Assembly (NCBI GenBank): GCA_949316235.1
Contig: OX438748.1
Location: 28,700,836 to 28,764,835 of the forward strand
DNA length: 64,000 bases
DNA from: Oegoconia quadripuncta
Taxonomy: Eukaryota; Arthropoda; Insecta; Lepidoptera; Autostichidae
Direction of reading: 5' to 3'
Each line of letters begins with the position of its first letter. Positions within the stretch are counted from its first letter, which is position 1. Under the pieces are notes generated by a model. It searched no databases and was not told the origin of the DNA. It saw only the letters and a list, made by a program, of their open reading frames with translations. The position numbers and the translations under genes are program-made. Below, in pieces: positions 46,351-57,000 of the stretch.

Positions 46351-46639
46351 CTTTTCTGTATCATTGCCCGTTGTGTATAAAAAAACAATCTTTTACCTAA
46401 CATTTACGGTGCTGCTTTACCATTATAATTTATAAATAACTCCAATTTCTTTAAAATGCAAAAGCCGATTGTAATGAACTTTACTTGCGTGTAAAAGTAG
46501 GACACGGAATTCTAGCGAATGTATTGATTGCTTTGAGGTACAGTCAGTATAAAAATAAAATAGCAGCTAAAGTCATATATCTTATGATTTATTAGATGTC
46601 CGCCTGGATGGATCTCGAGAATGTAAACTATAATTTTTT

Positions 46640-47040
46640 TTTTTTTTGGTTTCATTCTCTCCTTTAGGAGAAGGCAAAGGGATCTAGCCCATAACAGCCA
46701 TGTCTTATTTCTCGTTATTTCTTCAGTTTGTAAGTCAGTCTCAGCCAAAACAAGTAATTCGTCGTATACTTGGCGTATACAGAGTCTAGTCACGGTCAAG
46801 TCATTCTTCAGTAAAGTGGCAGAATGCTTTACAAAAGATTTTGGCGGCTTCTTGTGGGAACCCGAAAGCTCCGTTACGCACTTTAATTTACACTTCCCTT
46901 CACTTGTACACCATCACTAACGTTTGCTGCACAATATTCTGCCATTATTAAGCTTCAAAAGTTAGAATGCACAAATTATAAGACTTATAAAGAAAAATGC
47001 TACTTCACTCGCCGAGTTCCCGCCAAAAAGCCTGTAAACT
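46640..47040 (+). repeat. Dispersed 0.4-kb repeat, fullest copy
   Basis: It runs from a T-run and TCTCCTTTAGGAGAAGGCAA to GAGTTCCCGCCAAAAAGCCT. It adds a segment (GGCAGAATGC..GGGAACCCGAAAGCTCC) missing at 15500-15860. Confidence 0.65.
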
Positions 47041-47053
47041 ATCACTTGCATTG

Positions 47054-47316
47054 TACATAGAGGGTGAATTAGAATTCGTGAAATTCACATTAATAAGTGA
47101 CGCCACTCTTGATTACAACCTTCTCTTTTCCAACTTTCTCCAAGGACCAATAGTGGAATTCGATCAAAAAAATTTCGATTACCCATACAAAGGAAACCAT
47201 TCTGAAACCGCTTTGGTGATATCGGCCATGTTTCCTAGTGGAAAGTTGTTCGTAATCAGGAGTGGAGTCGCCGGTAAACAGGTACTACACGAATTAAATT
47301 TCAACCTGTATAAACC
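47054..47316. mobile_element. MITE with AGGGTGAATT ends, copy 2
   Basis: AGGGTGAATTAGAATTCGTG..GTGACGCCACTC at the left and GGAGTCGCC..CACGAATTAAATTTCAACCT at the right are inverse complements. The centre keeps AATTCGATCAAAAAAATTTC, as in the copy at 35460. Confidence 0.65.
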
Positions 47317-47514
47317 TTCCTGAGGAAATTCTCTAAATGTTAGGGAAATCTTATCAAAGTCCGTTGCGTAGTTTAGAACAACTAAGCACACAAACAAACA
47401 CGCGGATTACGATGTTGCTTTATACTTTTTAAAGAATAATCTATTTTTCTTTGTTTCATATCAACCTATAGTACTAACTTATAATGAACTATGTATAGAT
47501 ATTGCAATTTTTTA

Positions 47515-47800
47515 AACGTCTCTATGGCTCATCGTAAACAACACAGGGTTTACGAATCGGAGGTCGCGGGTTCGATCCCCAGCTGGGTACATGTTCAGTA
47601 CTCTGTTTGGTTGGTGGTAGAACATTTTAAAATGTCCGCCTGGCTAGCTACCACCCTCTTATCTAAGCCTGCCACCAAACAGCAATGTTAATTAGCATTG
47701 TTGTATTCCGGTTGTCAGAGATAATAGCCAGTCCTCCAAATAGGATCGGGTTTCCGGGTCATCTTCACTTGACATCGGGTGTGATTGAAAAAAAGGGTAG
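47515..47800 (+). repeat. SINE-like repeat, family A, complete-looking
   Basis: The head GTCTCTATGGCTCATCGTAA and GGTCGCGGGTTCGATCCCCA (A- and B-box regions), the body AAAATGTCCGCCTGGCTAGC, TTGTCAGAGATAATAGCCAG, and the end CATCTTCACTTGACATCGGG followed by TGTGATTGAA. Confidence 0.75.
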
Positions 47801-48009
47801 TCTTTTGTTTGACTCATGCGCGATTCAGAAAGTTTATTTTGCCATGGTTCTATGTGCCGAAAAATGGATTAAATTGCCGGCTCATTTTTGTTAACTAAAT
47901 GCTAATTTATATTATGCGAATAAATCTTGGGTGCTGATTGTACTTGAAAATTGCTTTGATATTATATATATGTCTCATAATAACGTAACAACCGGCAGCG
48001 AGTTTCGCA

Positions 48010-48150
48010 AACACTTGATCACCTTCCTACCCGGCTGCCCAGAGCAAAAAATAAATTTTCGTATTGATTTACTTCTAGAGGGATTCGAATCTGCCACCGT
48101 TGCTTTCGAAAGCATAGTCACTACCCATTATCCCAATTGGCTGTTAAGAT
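48010..48150 (-). repeat. SINE-like scrap with a tRNA-like end
   Basis: CTCTAGAGGGATTCGAATCT..CATAGTCACTACCCATTATC..CAATTGGCTG reads on the minus strand as a worn tRNA-like head like those at 22290 and 32400. Confidence 0.45.
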
Positions 48151-48479
48151 AACACAATGTTTAGGTTCCATTAATATTAAATTCGGTTATCATTATATAC
48201 TGATACCATATTCAATTTAAATACTGATTGTGCATAATCCAGTCTTTATAAGAATATAAATGATCTAGAAACAGTCAGAGATAATGTTCATACTTGATCC
48301 CATTTTGTTTTGAACCTACATGTGAACGTCGATGTAGTTTACATTCTCTTCCATTAAGATGTTAAATATTGACTTCTATTTTATTACTCCAATCTTTTGT
48401 TTATTACTGGTCATTGCCGTTTTAAACGCCATTCAACTTTTAATAAGGTTTCTGTAATTTGGTAATGTGTTCTGGTCTG

Positions 48480-48640
48480 GAGCCGCTTATGCGTTCCCAG
48501 GTCCTCCCTACTGCCGAAGAAGGGCGCCGCGGGGTTTTAGTGGGTATCCCTCCCGATAGGGAGGGGAGTCCCATATAACCGTCTCGCCGTCCCCCAGGCG
48601 AGCGGTACGCGCCATGCGTTTCCCCGCGTCAAAAAAAAAA
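48480..48640 (+). repeat. 3' end of an R1-like LINE, 5' truncated
   Basis: GCGCCGCGGGGTTTTAGTGG, GTATCCCTCCCGATAGGGAG, GGGAGTCCCATATAACCG, then CCCCGCGTC and an A-run. It shares its ending style with the retroposon at 31205-31620. It ends about 30 bp before the intact transposon. Confidence 0.65.
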
Positions 48641-48673
48641 GTTTATATTATGTGGCAATGGCAAAACCCTATA

Positions 48674-50793
48674 CAGGGCGTCCCAAAGTTATGGGACATG
48701 AAGGGGAAGTACCTTAAATATCGTAGATAGTGAATTTTGCTCAAAGAAGACTTTATGTTATTTTTAAAAGTTAGTAATTCTGCATTCATAGATTTTCTAA
48801 AAATTATTTGCTTCGGCTGGGAATCGAACCGACTCAAATGTGAAAAAAAAAACACCCTACTTTTATGATGCCAATCGAAAGAATAGCTAAAAAATAATAA
48901 CTCTGCCTAAGTAACATAGTATTTTAAAAGAAAGGAACAACGTGAAATTAATCATTTTAATCAAATAAAAAACATACATGAAACTGCCGTAGTCAATTAA
49001 GTAGGTATTTTTTTGTAAATTAATTAATTAAATGCTCAAAATGTGATCCCTCTTGTCTTACGCAAATCGCCAATCTTTTAATGAGCCCGCTGCCTGTTGA
49101 TTTTCTAATCATTTTATGGTGAACACTCGATGTGATATGGCACAATTCTGTTTGCAACTCGCCTACGTTCTCGTATCGCTTTTTGTATAGCATATCTTTC
49201 ACGTATCCCCAAAAGAAGAAATCTAATGGTGTGAGGTCCGGGGATCTGGCCGGCCATCTAATCGGTCCATTTGTACCAATCCATGTAGGAAAACATTCAT
49301 TTAGAAAATCTGCTGCTCTCCGACTATTATGAGCCGGAGCTCCATCTTGTTGGAAAATTAAGTTTTCTTGCTCCGCCGCGGAATGGTTTCTTATCTTATC
49401 CCTTAAAATTTGAAGTATTCCTAAATACTTTTCTGTGTTCAAGGTTCCTTGGTAAAAATGGATTAAGAAAACCCGGTTTTTTAAAAGTCCGCACCAACAG
49501 TTGAGTGAAAAACGCACTTGGTTATTAGTTTCAGTCACTCGTAGGGGATTTTCTTTAGACCAAATACGATTATTGTTGCGGTTATACATACCGTTATTGC
49601 TAAAGTTAGATTCGTCTGTCCAAATAATATTATCCAAAAAATTTGGATCTTCGAGCAATCGTGCCTGGATATCAAGACAGAAATTTTTTCTCCTTTCTGT
49701 ATCGCCCGGAAGTAATTTTTGAACCAATCGTCCTTCAACATAACTCTTAAAACCGTGTTTTTTTAATACACGGTGTATTTTACTTTTTGAAACTCCAATT
49801 TCATGTTCTCCTTCTCTCACCGATGCTTTCGGAAAAGCCGAAAAGTAAATTAAAATACCAAGTTCTTCGTCGTTGATCGTATGGTTTTCTTGCTGTGGTT
49901 CTCTTGGGCGTTTATCGAAACGTCCCAGAGTTTTCAAATTGTTCACAAGCCTTTTCAAAACTTTACGAGACGGTATTTGTCTATCAGGATATTTTACGCC
50001 ATACCACCGCAAACTTCTAGAGATATCTTTATCGTTCAAAAAATATGCTTCCATTAGATCAAAACTTACTTGATATGCCATGTTCGCAATAAATTAACAC
50101 AATAACACTTGTGTAAGTGAATTGAGACTAAACAGATCAATATCCGAAAAACAAACGCTCGCACATACTGTTCCATTTTCAAATTTAAGAACAACATTTA
50201 AAAATATCACTTCTTTTTAAAATATCTTAAAAAGTATGCATTCAAACAAACGCTGTCATAAACTGTTCCATTTTCAAATTATAAATTATTTATTTTTGTT
50301 TTTAATTTGCCTTCTGTCTAGCTTACAGAGGACGTATTGAAATACAAGTTTTATCATTTCATCTACACGTGCACTTATAATAAGGAAAACTATGTTAGTA
50401 CCTATTTTATGAAGTGGGTACTTATTTACGAATAATCAATGCTATCTTTGGAATGATAATATCGCTACTTTTCGAACGTCGTCGGCAATAAATAACTTTC
50501 TTGAAATTTGACTCAATCATTTTATGTTGTTCCTTTCTTTTAAAATACTATGTTACTTAGGCAGAGTTATTATTTTTTAGCTATTCTTTCGATTGGCATC
50601 ATAAAAGTAGGGTGTTTTTTTTTTCACATTTAAGTCGGTTCGATTCCCAGCCGAAGCAAGTAATTTTTAGAAAATCTATGAATGCAGAATTACTAACTTT
50701 TAAAAATAACATAAAGTCTTCTTTGAGCAAAATTCACTATCTACAATATTTAAGGTACTTCCCCTTCATGTCCCATAACTTTGGGACGCCCTG
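48674..50793 (-). mobile_element. Intact Tc1/mariner-superfamily transposon with 268-bp TIRs
   Basis: The left TIR 48674-48941 and right TIR 50526-50793 have equal length and differ at only a few bases. The outer ends read CAGGGCGTCCCAAAGTTATG, with TATA outside both ends (TA target site). One uninterrupted transposase gene fills the interior on the minus strand. Each TIR contains a pol III B-box-like GGTTCGATTCC (48820-48830 inverted; 50637-50647). The four-fold near-identity with the deleted copy at 55898-56754 points to recent movement. Confidence 0.92.
49020..50081 (-). CDS. Transposase, apparently intact (353 aa)
   Basis: ATG 50081 (MAYQVSFDLMEAYFLNDKD) to a stop at 49020-49022 without interruption. 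The N-terminal half has a helix-turn-helix pair (DISRSLRWYGVKYPDRQIPSRKV near 18-41; KASVREGEHEIGVSKSKIHRVL near 85-110) that would bind the TIRs. The DDE/D triad is IIWTDESNF, FQQDGAPAH and the last Asp of RSPDLTPLDFFFWG, with 40 residues between the second and third Asp by my count, longer than mariner's 34. The enzyme cuts and pastes DNA at TA sites in the nucleus. The same N-terminal type occurs in the broken transposase at 19334. All catalytic residues and full length are kept, so activity is possible. The exact named subfamily is left open. Confidence 0.93.
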   Translation of the reverse strand: MAYQVSFDLMEAYFLNDKDISRSLRWYGVKYPDRQIPSRKVLKRLVNNLKTLGRFDKRPREPQQENHTINDEELGILIYFSAFPKASVREGEHEIGVSKSKIHRVLKKHGFKSYVEGRLVQKLLPGDTERRKNFCLDIQARLLEDPNFLDNIIWTDESNFSNNGMYNRNNNRIWSKENPLRVTETNNQVRFSLNCWCGLLKNRVFLIHFYQGTLNTEKYLGILQILRDKIRNHSAAEQENLIFQQDGAPAHNSRRAADFLNECFPTWIGTNGPIRWPARSPDLTPLDFFFWGYVKDMLYKKRYENVGELQTELCHITSSVHHKMIRKSTGSGLIKRLAICVRQEGSHFEHLIN

Positions 50794-51493
50794 TATATGA
50801 AATAAATAACTTCATTCGAATGACTGTATCTATCTGTCTCAGTCCTGAAGCATCGATTCAAAAGTATTCTTTATTATTGTTAGGTGCACTTTATGTACTT
50901 ATCCTAACATTAGCGATTCAATAGCAAAAATATCAAATTCTTGAGGGCCAGAATGCGGCCCCGATACGTACAAGCACAGTATCCATGTTGTTCTATTGCA
51001 AACAATTCTAGGCTCTAAGTCGTCCAATTTTTGAAGGTCCCATTTGCTTCGAAATCGATGCGTTAGCAGTAGATTTTGCGAGTGGCGCAGACCGTAGCCT
51101 TCCAATCATCATGGCCGTGAGTTTTCATTGGCAAAAAATAAAAATAATCTGAATAAATGATACCCAATTTGGATTTACTCAACCAACTTAGGTTTGACTA
51201 AAATTTTAGCGGAATTATGGCCCAGCGGTCTGCTAACAGCGCCTAAGGATCGACTTCTATCACATTCTAAAACATGTATACCTACGTCGCTGTCTCTCGT
51301 CTTTTCCACCAACTAAAAAATCTTTGCCGTTGCGGATGTCATCTTTGCATGACGTTTTCAGCAAGGCCAGCACAACTTAACGCGACTCAAGTGAGAAAGA
51401 GTCCCGTACAAATGTATGCGAACGAAAGAATGCATAGCCACCTCTATAAACCTGGATATGTTCGTGATGAGTGGTCGTGACAAAAGAATTACC

Positions 51494-51662
51494 CTCTTAT
51501 TCATAAAAATTTACAAACGCTTTATAAGCCTGCTGTTTTAGTTAAAGTATGTTTTGTCACTTTCTTTCATTAAAACATTTCCTTATGAACGACAGAGACA
51601 AAACACACTATAACTAAAACAGGCTTATAAAGCATTTGTAATTTTTTATGAATAGGACGGTT
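51494..51662. mobile_element. Palindromic MITE, copy 2
   Basis: CTTATTCATAAAAATTTACA, AACGCTTTATAAGCCTG, TTTTAGTTAAAGTATGTTTT at the left and CTATAACTAAAACAGGCTTA, TAAAGCATTTGTAATTTTTT, ATGAATAGG at the right are inverse complements. It is the reverse-oriented partner of 21780-21950. Confidence 0.75.
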
Positions 51663-52074
51663 AGTAGATAAATAGGCACATTATACAAATCATTAATAAT
51701 ATCAAATATACAAATGAAATTGTTTTGATTTCGTAGGGAGGAATTTACTACTTATCTTTAGCATACCACATAATTACCATTACCTTACCAATTATAAAAT
51801 ACTTATATAAGTATATAACGGACAATATCGCTTTTCTGACATCAAGACATAATTGACAATTAATTAGTTTTATATTGTGACAACATACATTATTATATTA
51901 TATTATATTTAAGTAATAACCTAACTAATGCTATCCTAGTTTATTAAATATTTGCACGCTAGATTTTAAGTAGATTTTGAATGGGACTTCTGTTATGTGT
52001 CATCCTATCTTGTACCCAAAATCAAGCAAATAAATTATTTCATTTCATTTCAATTTATTTATCTAACTTATATT

Positions 52075-52245
52075 ATAGTTGCGAAAGTTTGGATATTTGT
52101 TTGTTGCTCAATCACGTCGCTAGGGATGAAAGGATTTTGTATATAGGTAAAATTAAAATTCGATACATAAGGTAAAACATACCCTGGATTAAAACATAGG
52201 ATATTTTTAATCCCGATAAACTGAGTAGTTCCCGCGGAATTAACA
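52075..52245 (-). repeat. Truncated copy of the 10865/23310 repeat
   Basis: GCGAAAGTTTGGATATTTGT, TTGTTGCTCAATCACGTCGC, TACCCTGGATTAAAACATAG and CCCGATAAACTGAGTAGTTC keep the order of the copy at 23310. Confidence 0.6.
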
Positions 52246-52721
52246 AATCCTGACTTGCGCGAGCGCGAGTTTACTATTGGGATTCGAGAAACAGTATTAT
52301 TTAATAATAATTGTGTTGAGAGTCTGCGCTATTACATGCGGTTTATAAAGGCATTTGTCGCGCAATGGAAAACGCAAAAATTATGTAGCATGTTCAATTC
52401 CATGCACCATTCGATTTGGAATGTGGATGACTTCATCTAATGAAGTCACTCATCCACTATGGTAGTAAAATATCAGTCCTCTGGTTCCATGTTATACCGA
52501 TAGTTACACCGCGTACCGTTTGGATATTTAGTTCTGTTGTGTTACAATTCATTTTATATAATGCTAAGTATAACAATAAATCCGTTGGTATGCTGTCACT
52601 CTGGAGATGGACGTTTATAGCTACACTACAGTAGCTATCATCGCTATTTTGTACTGTGTATATTTATTTCTGTATCCAATAAAATTATTCTTATTCAACT
52701 TTTTCAGAATTTTCTTCTTTT

Positions 52722-53060
52722 TTTTATGCATAACGGGTTGGTACTTGACCTCAATCACACCTGATGTTAAGTGAAGATGAGGTCGAAGGTGGAAGCGTAC
52801 TGACCCGGAAACCCCAACACATTTGGGGGACTGGCTATCTTATCTATCTCTGACAACCGGAACACAACAATGCTATTAACATTGCTGCTTGGCGGCAGAT
52901 TTAGATAAGATGGTTGTAGCTAGTCAGGCGGACATTTAAAATGCCCTACCACCAACCAAACCGAGTACTTAAAACATGTACCCCGCTGGGGATCGAACCC
53001 GCGACCTCCGAAACGTAAACCCAATGTTGTTTACGTTGAGCCACGGAGGCGGTTAACGGT
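52722..53060 (-). repeat. SINE, family A, longest copy
   Basis: TTTTTTATGCATAACGGGTT, CTTGACCTCAATCACACCTG, GGGGGACTGGCTATCTTATC, ATTTAAAATGCCCTACCACC, then CTGGGGATCGAACCCGCGAC (inverted B-box) and GTTGAGCCACGGAGGCGG (inverted head). It acts as the reference for the fragments at 12690, 14535, 46030 and 47515. Confidence 0.8.
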
Positions 53061-54049
53061 TCTTATAGAGTTTTATAAAACATTCATAAAGTATTTTTGA
53101 AATCGTGCTTTAAGTTTTATATATTATGTATTTAATTTAGGCAACTATTTTCTATTGTTTACATTAAATGTTTCTGGGAAAGCTCGTTCCATCGTAGACC
53201 TTATCTCGACATTAGTCCAGATTAAGGTCAAGAGCGATCCCATTCTAATTAAAAAAAAAAAATAGAATCTGATGTTTTTCCATAAGCGTTGTGATTTGCC
53301 TTTTTGTTTCCTCTCCAGTCAATGGCCAAAAATCTTTGGTGTCCTAAAGTTGTTTAGCCCCAAAAGTGACTACACACGTCGATGGACCTTGGTTTCCGTA
53401 TCAAAAAAGGTCCTCTTCTGTGCAAGAAACTGATTCCTTTTGGTACAGTCGAGGGACACGTCACACTAGCAATGTAAGCTAGCCGTGCGACAGTACTGGA
53501 AATGTGAAGGTTGCGAGACCTGCCGCTTATATGGCACTTATTTCTGTCAGTAAACCACAAACGGACCCCATTGTAGGGCGTAGTCAGAATCAGTGGACGG
53601 TAGGAGGAATGACTGCCATGAGTCGACTAGCTTATTGCCTAACTTCAATAGTAATATGAACTGAATCGCCAACTGCCAAATTGGACCAATAGTAAGGCTT
53701 TCATTTTCAAATTCGACCAATAATGATAAAGATAATAACCCATGATAATAAAGTTAATTACCAATGAAGTTAGACAATATGGCGGCAAACCCTGAACAAA
53801 CCTCTCTTTAGACGGCTTGTCCCTTGCCGCTATATTACTATTAGATGTGCATTCACATGCCATCAAAAGTCGATTAAGTGCCCTACTAAAAGCCATCTTT
53901 AAAATGTTATCATCAGTAAGGGTGGTAAAACTAACAAGAAATAAGTTGAGTTTTCATCGCGATAAAGAACTACGTAACCCTAAAAATGGATTATATTGCA
54001 GTAATAATGTTAATTTTTCTTATAACTTTGACATATTACTTTGTTGCAG

Positions 54050-57000
54050 GTGTGTATAAGATAAGAAGCTTACATGGCAATGGTGTCAGATGCGAAGGTG
54101 AACGGCGGTGAGGTGGAGGCGCCAGCAGAGCTTCCACCGGCGCTAGCTGAGAAGCCTGCTGGCCTGCCACCCGGCAAGTACGCGCTCGTGGGCTGGGACA
54201 TGGACACCACGGGCCGACGGCTCATCGACGAGGTAAGTCACGTCTCTGTGTATCTATATACTTCCAAAATGGTTACATTACATAGTGGGGATTTGGGTGA
54301 ACTGACCTAGTTTCAGTTGATATGCCCACATTCTGAAAATGAAGTTCTTAAAAGTGGGATGTGCGGGAAGCCTCAGAAGGGTCGACGAGAGTCAGTATTA
54401 TTTGGCCGTTTTTCCTAGTCCTGTAGAGCTGGTGAATCTGTTACCCTGGGTTCGTCCCGTATGAGGAAGTAGACTGATTAATGGGCTCATAATGCCTGTA
54501 TTTATTGCGAATAAATTTATTTTTAGTGGCTGGCGATCTTCCTGACAATTTTGAAAGTGTTCTACCAACTGGTATGTGTTCTAGGACGGTGGTTTGCAGC
54601 TCAAGTGCCTGTTATTACACGCTTGCCAGCGAATTATTATATAAGTTCTATGCATAATACTTGATTATTTCTTGCCCCCAGATCTGCCAGATAGCGGCGT
54701 ATACGCCCAAGCAGACGTACTCGCAGTACATAATGCCGTACGGCGATTTGAATCCGGGCGCTCGGCGTCGGCACAACGTCCGCGTCGTCACCGTCGGCCG
54801 GTATCGCATGCTCAAAGACACCAATACTCATAAGGTAAGCTATTTCAGTCCTGGCCGAAGACGCCTTTAAAAAGTTCATGTTTGCATCATTTTCCAAGGA
54901 ATGTGGCTTTAATTTGCCATGCTGCTGGACAGACTGATTTCGTTCGCAGATTTTTGGTATCTCTCCCACATACATATTGTACTAGATATCACATGTTAGG
55001 TACTTACTTAGCGGGGCCATTTTCGTGTCTTTAGTTGTCCTAACTTTATTGCCACTGTAAAGGATCGGCGTTCTGGGAGGAGGGCGACTGGCAGCCTTTG
55101 GATCCGCCTGGCGCGGGGTGTATGCGGGTTGTATTTGGGTTCATACAGTATTCCATTACTAAATTGATCTCACAACCTAATAGCAGCTACAAAAACACTG
55201 TTTCATACAATTTGACGCATTTGCGTTACCTAGTCCAATACTAGTACGTCTGTAGGAGCTCTACACCTAATACATTTGTAATCGCGCGTTGTAGCCTTTG
55301 GATCCGCCTGGCGCGGGGTGTGTGCGGGTTGTAGTTGAGTTCATACAGTATTCCATTACTAAATTGTTCTCGCAACCTAGCAGCCACAAAAACACTGAAC
55401 TAAGTAACGCAAATGCGTGAAATTGTATAACTGTTTTATACAATTTCACGCATTTGCGTTACTTAGTCCAATACGAGTCCGTCTGTAGGAGCTCTACATC
55501 TAATACATTTGTAATCACGTGTTGTCGTGCCTGCCTATGCCTGATAATCTTAACAAACATCAGTAATATTCATATGTTTCTTGTGACAGATACTGAAGAC
55601 AAAGTCTGAGATATCGGCACTGACGGACTTCCTGGACTGGCTGGAGAAGGAGAAGGGCGATGGCAGCGTGATCCTCATCTACCACGAGCCCCGTCGTCTC
55701 AGCCCCACTATGCTCCTAGAAGCGCTTACCAGGTACCCAAAACACGTCATCCATCACATTACCAATATATAAGACACCACTACTGCACTTAAGTGCCAAA
55801 AACCAGCGCTGTCAATTGCCATACGACATATTCGCAGCAAATGCTGACGCCCAATCCCTTTGCCACAAATACATTTAATTATACAAAATGTTATATACAG
55901 GGCGTCCCAAAGTTATGGGACATGAAGGGGAAGTACCTTAAATATCGTAGATAGTGAATTTTGCTCAAAGAAGACTTTATGTTATTTTTAAAAGTTAGTA
56001 ATTCTGCATTCATAGATTTTCTAAAAATTACTTGCTTCGGCTGGGAATCGAACCGACTTAAATGTGAAAAAAAAAACACCCTACTTTTATGATGCCAATC
56101 GAAAGAATAGCTAAAAAATAATAACTCTGCCTAAGTAACATAGTATTTTAAAAGAAAGGAACAACGTGAAATTAATCATTTTAATCAAATAAAAAACATA
56201 CATGAAACTGCCGTAGTCGATTAAGTAGGTATTTTTTTGTAAATTAATTAATTAAATGCTCAAAATGTGATCCCTCTTGTCTTACGCAAATCGCCAATCT
56301 TTTAATGAGCCCGCTGCCTGTTGATTTTCTAATCATTTTATGGTGAACACTCGATGTGATATGGCACAATTCTGTTTGCAACTTATTTACGAATAATCAA
56401 TGCTATCTTTGGAATGATAATATCGCTACTTTTCGAACGTCGTCGGCAATAAATAACTTTCTTGAAATTTGACTCAATCATTTTATGTTGTTCCTTTCTT
56501 TTAAAATACTATGTTACTTAGGCAGAGTTATTATTTTTTAGCTATTCTTTCGATTGGCATCATAAAAGTGGGGTGTTTTTTTTTTCACATTTAAGTCGGT
56601 TCGATTCCCAGCCGAAGCAAGTAATTTTTAGAAAATCTATGAATGCAGAATTACTAACTTTTAAAAATAACATAAAGTCTTCTTTGAGCAAAATTCACTA
56701 TCTACAATATTTAAGGTACTTCCCCTTCATGTCCCATAACTTTGGGACGCCCTGTATACCTAAGAAATTTCCTGTATTTGTTGGCAATAAATACTTTTTC
56801 TTTCTTCTATAAGCACAATTTCACAAGAATTAAGTGAGCAACTCTTACTTAGTTAACTAAATTCAGTTATCTATGGAGACTATCTATCTGCGCTAAGTTG
56901 GTTCATATTAAATTTAATATGATTGAACTGTTCCATTTCTAAAAGTTACCGGTTTTTATCGTCAGCCCAGTATTTATACATGCGTTAAGTGTAAGGAATA

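Larger units (their letters stand above)
40128..48669. other. Intergenic stretch TRMO to the intact transposon
   Basis: Beyond the listed repeats I see a worn SINE scrap at 41155-41240 and AT-rich single-copy-looking DNA. The segment 41580-41650 ends in a donor-like TTTG|GTGAGTATAA context and could be a non-coding first exon, but nothing confirms it. The open frames at 40172, 41251, 42670, 43558 and 44787 show no domains. Confidence 0.45.
50794..54049. other. Intergenic stretch upstream of exuperantia
   Basis: It contains a MITE (51494-51662), a retroposon scrap (52075-52245) and a family-A SINE (52722-53060). The region 53100-54049 presumably holds the exuperantia promoter and a non-coding first exon, since the first coding exon begins at an acceptor (TTTGTTGCAG, 54049). 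I cannot place that exon. Confidence 0.45.

Noticed and set aside
48643..48855. Four near-identical frames of 62-79 codons starting MFFFSHLSRFDSQPKQ (also 50612, 55891, 56573)
   Set aside because: Each lies in a terminal inverted repeat of the 48674 transposon or its derivative. They recur because the TIRs are identical, and they show no domain or start context of a gene.
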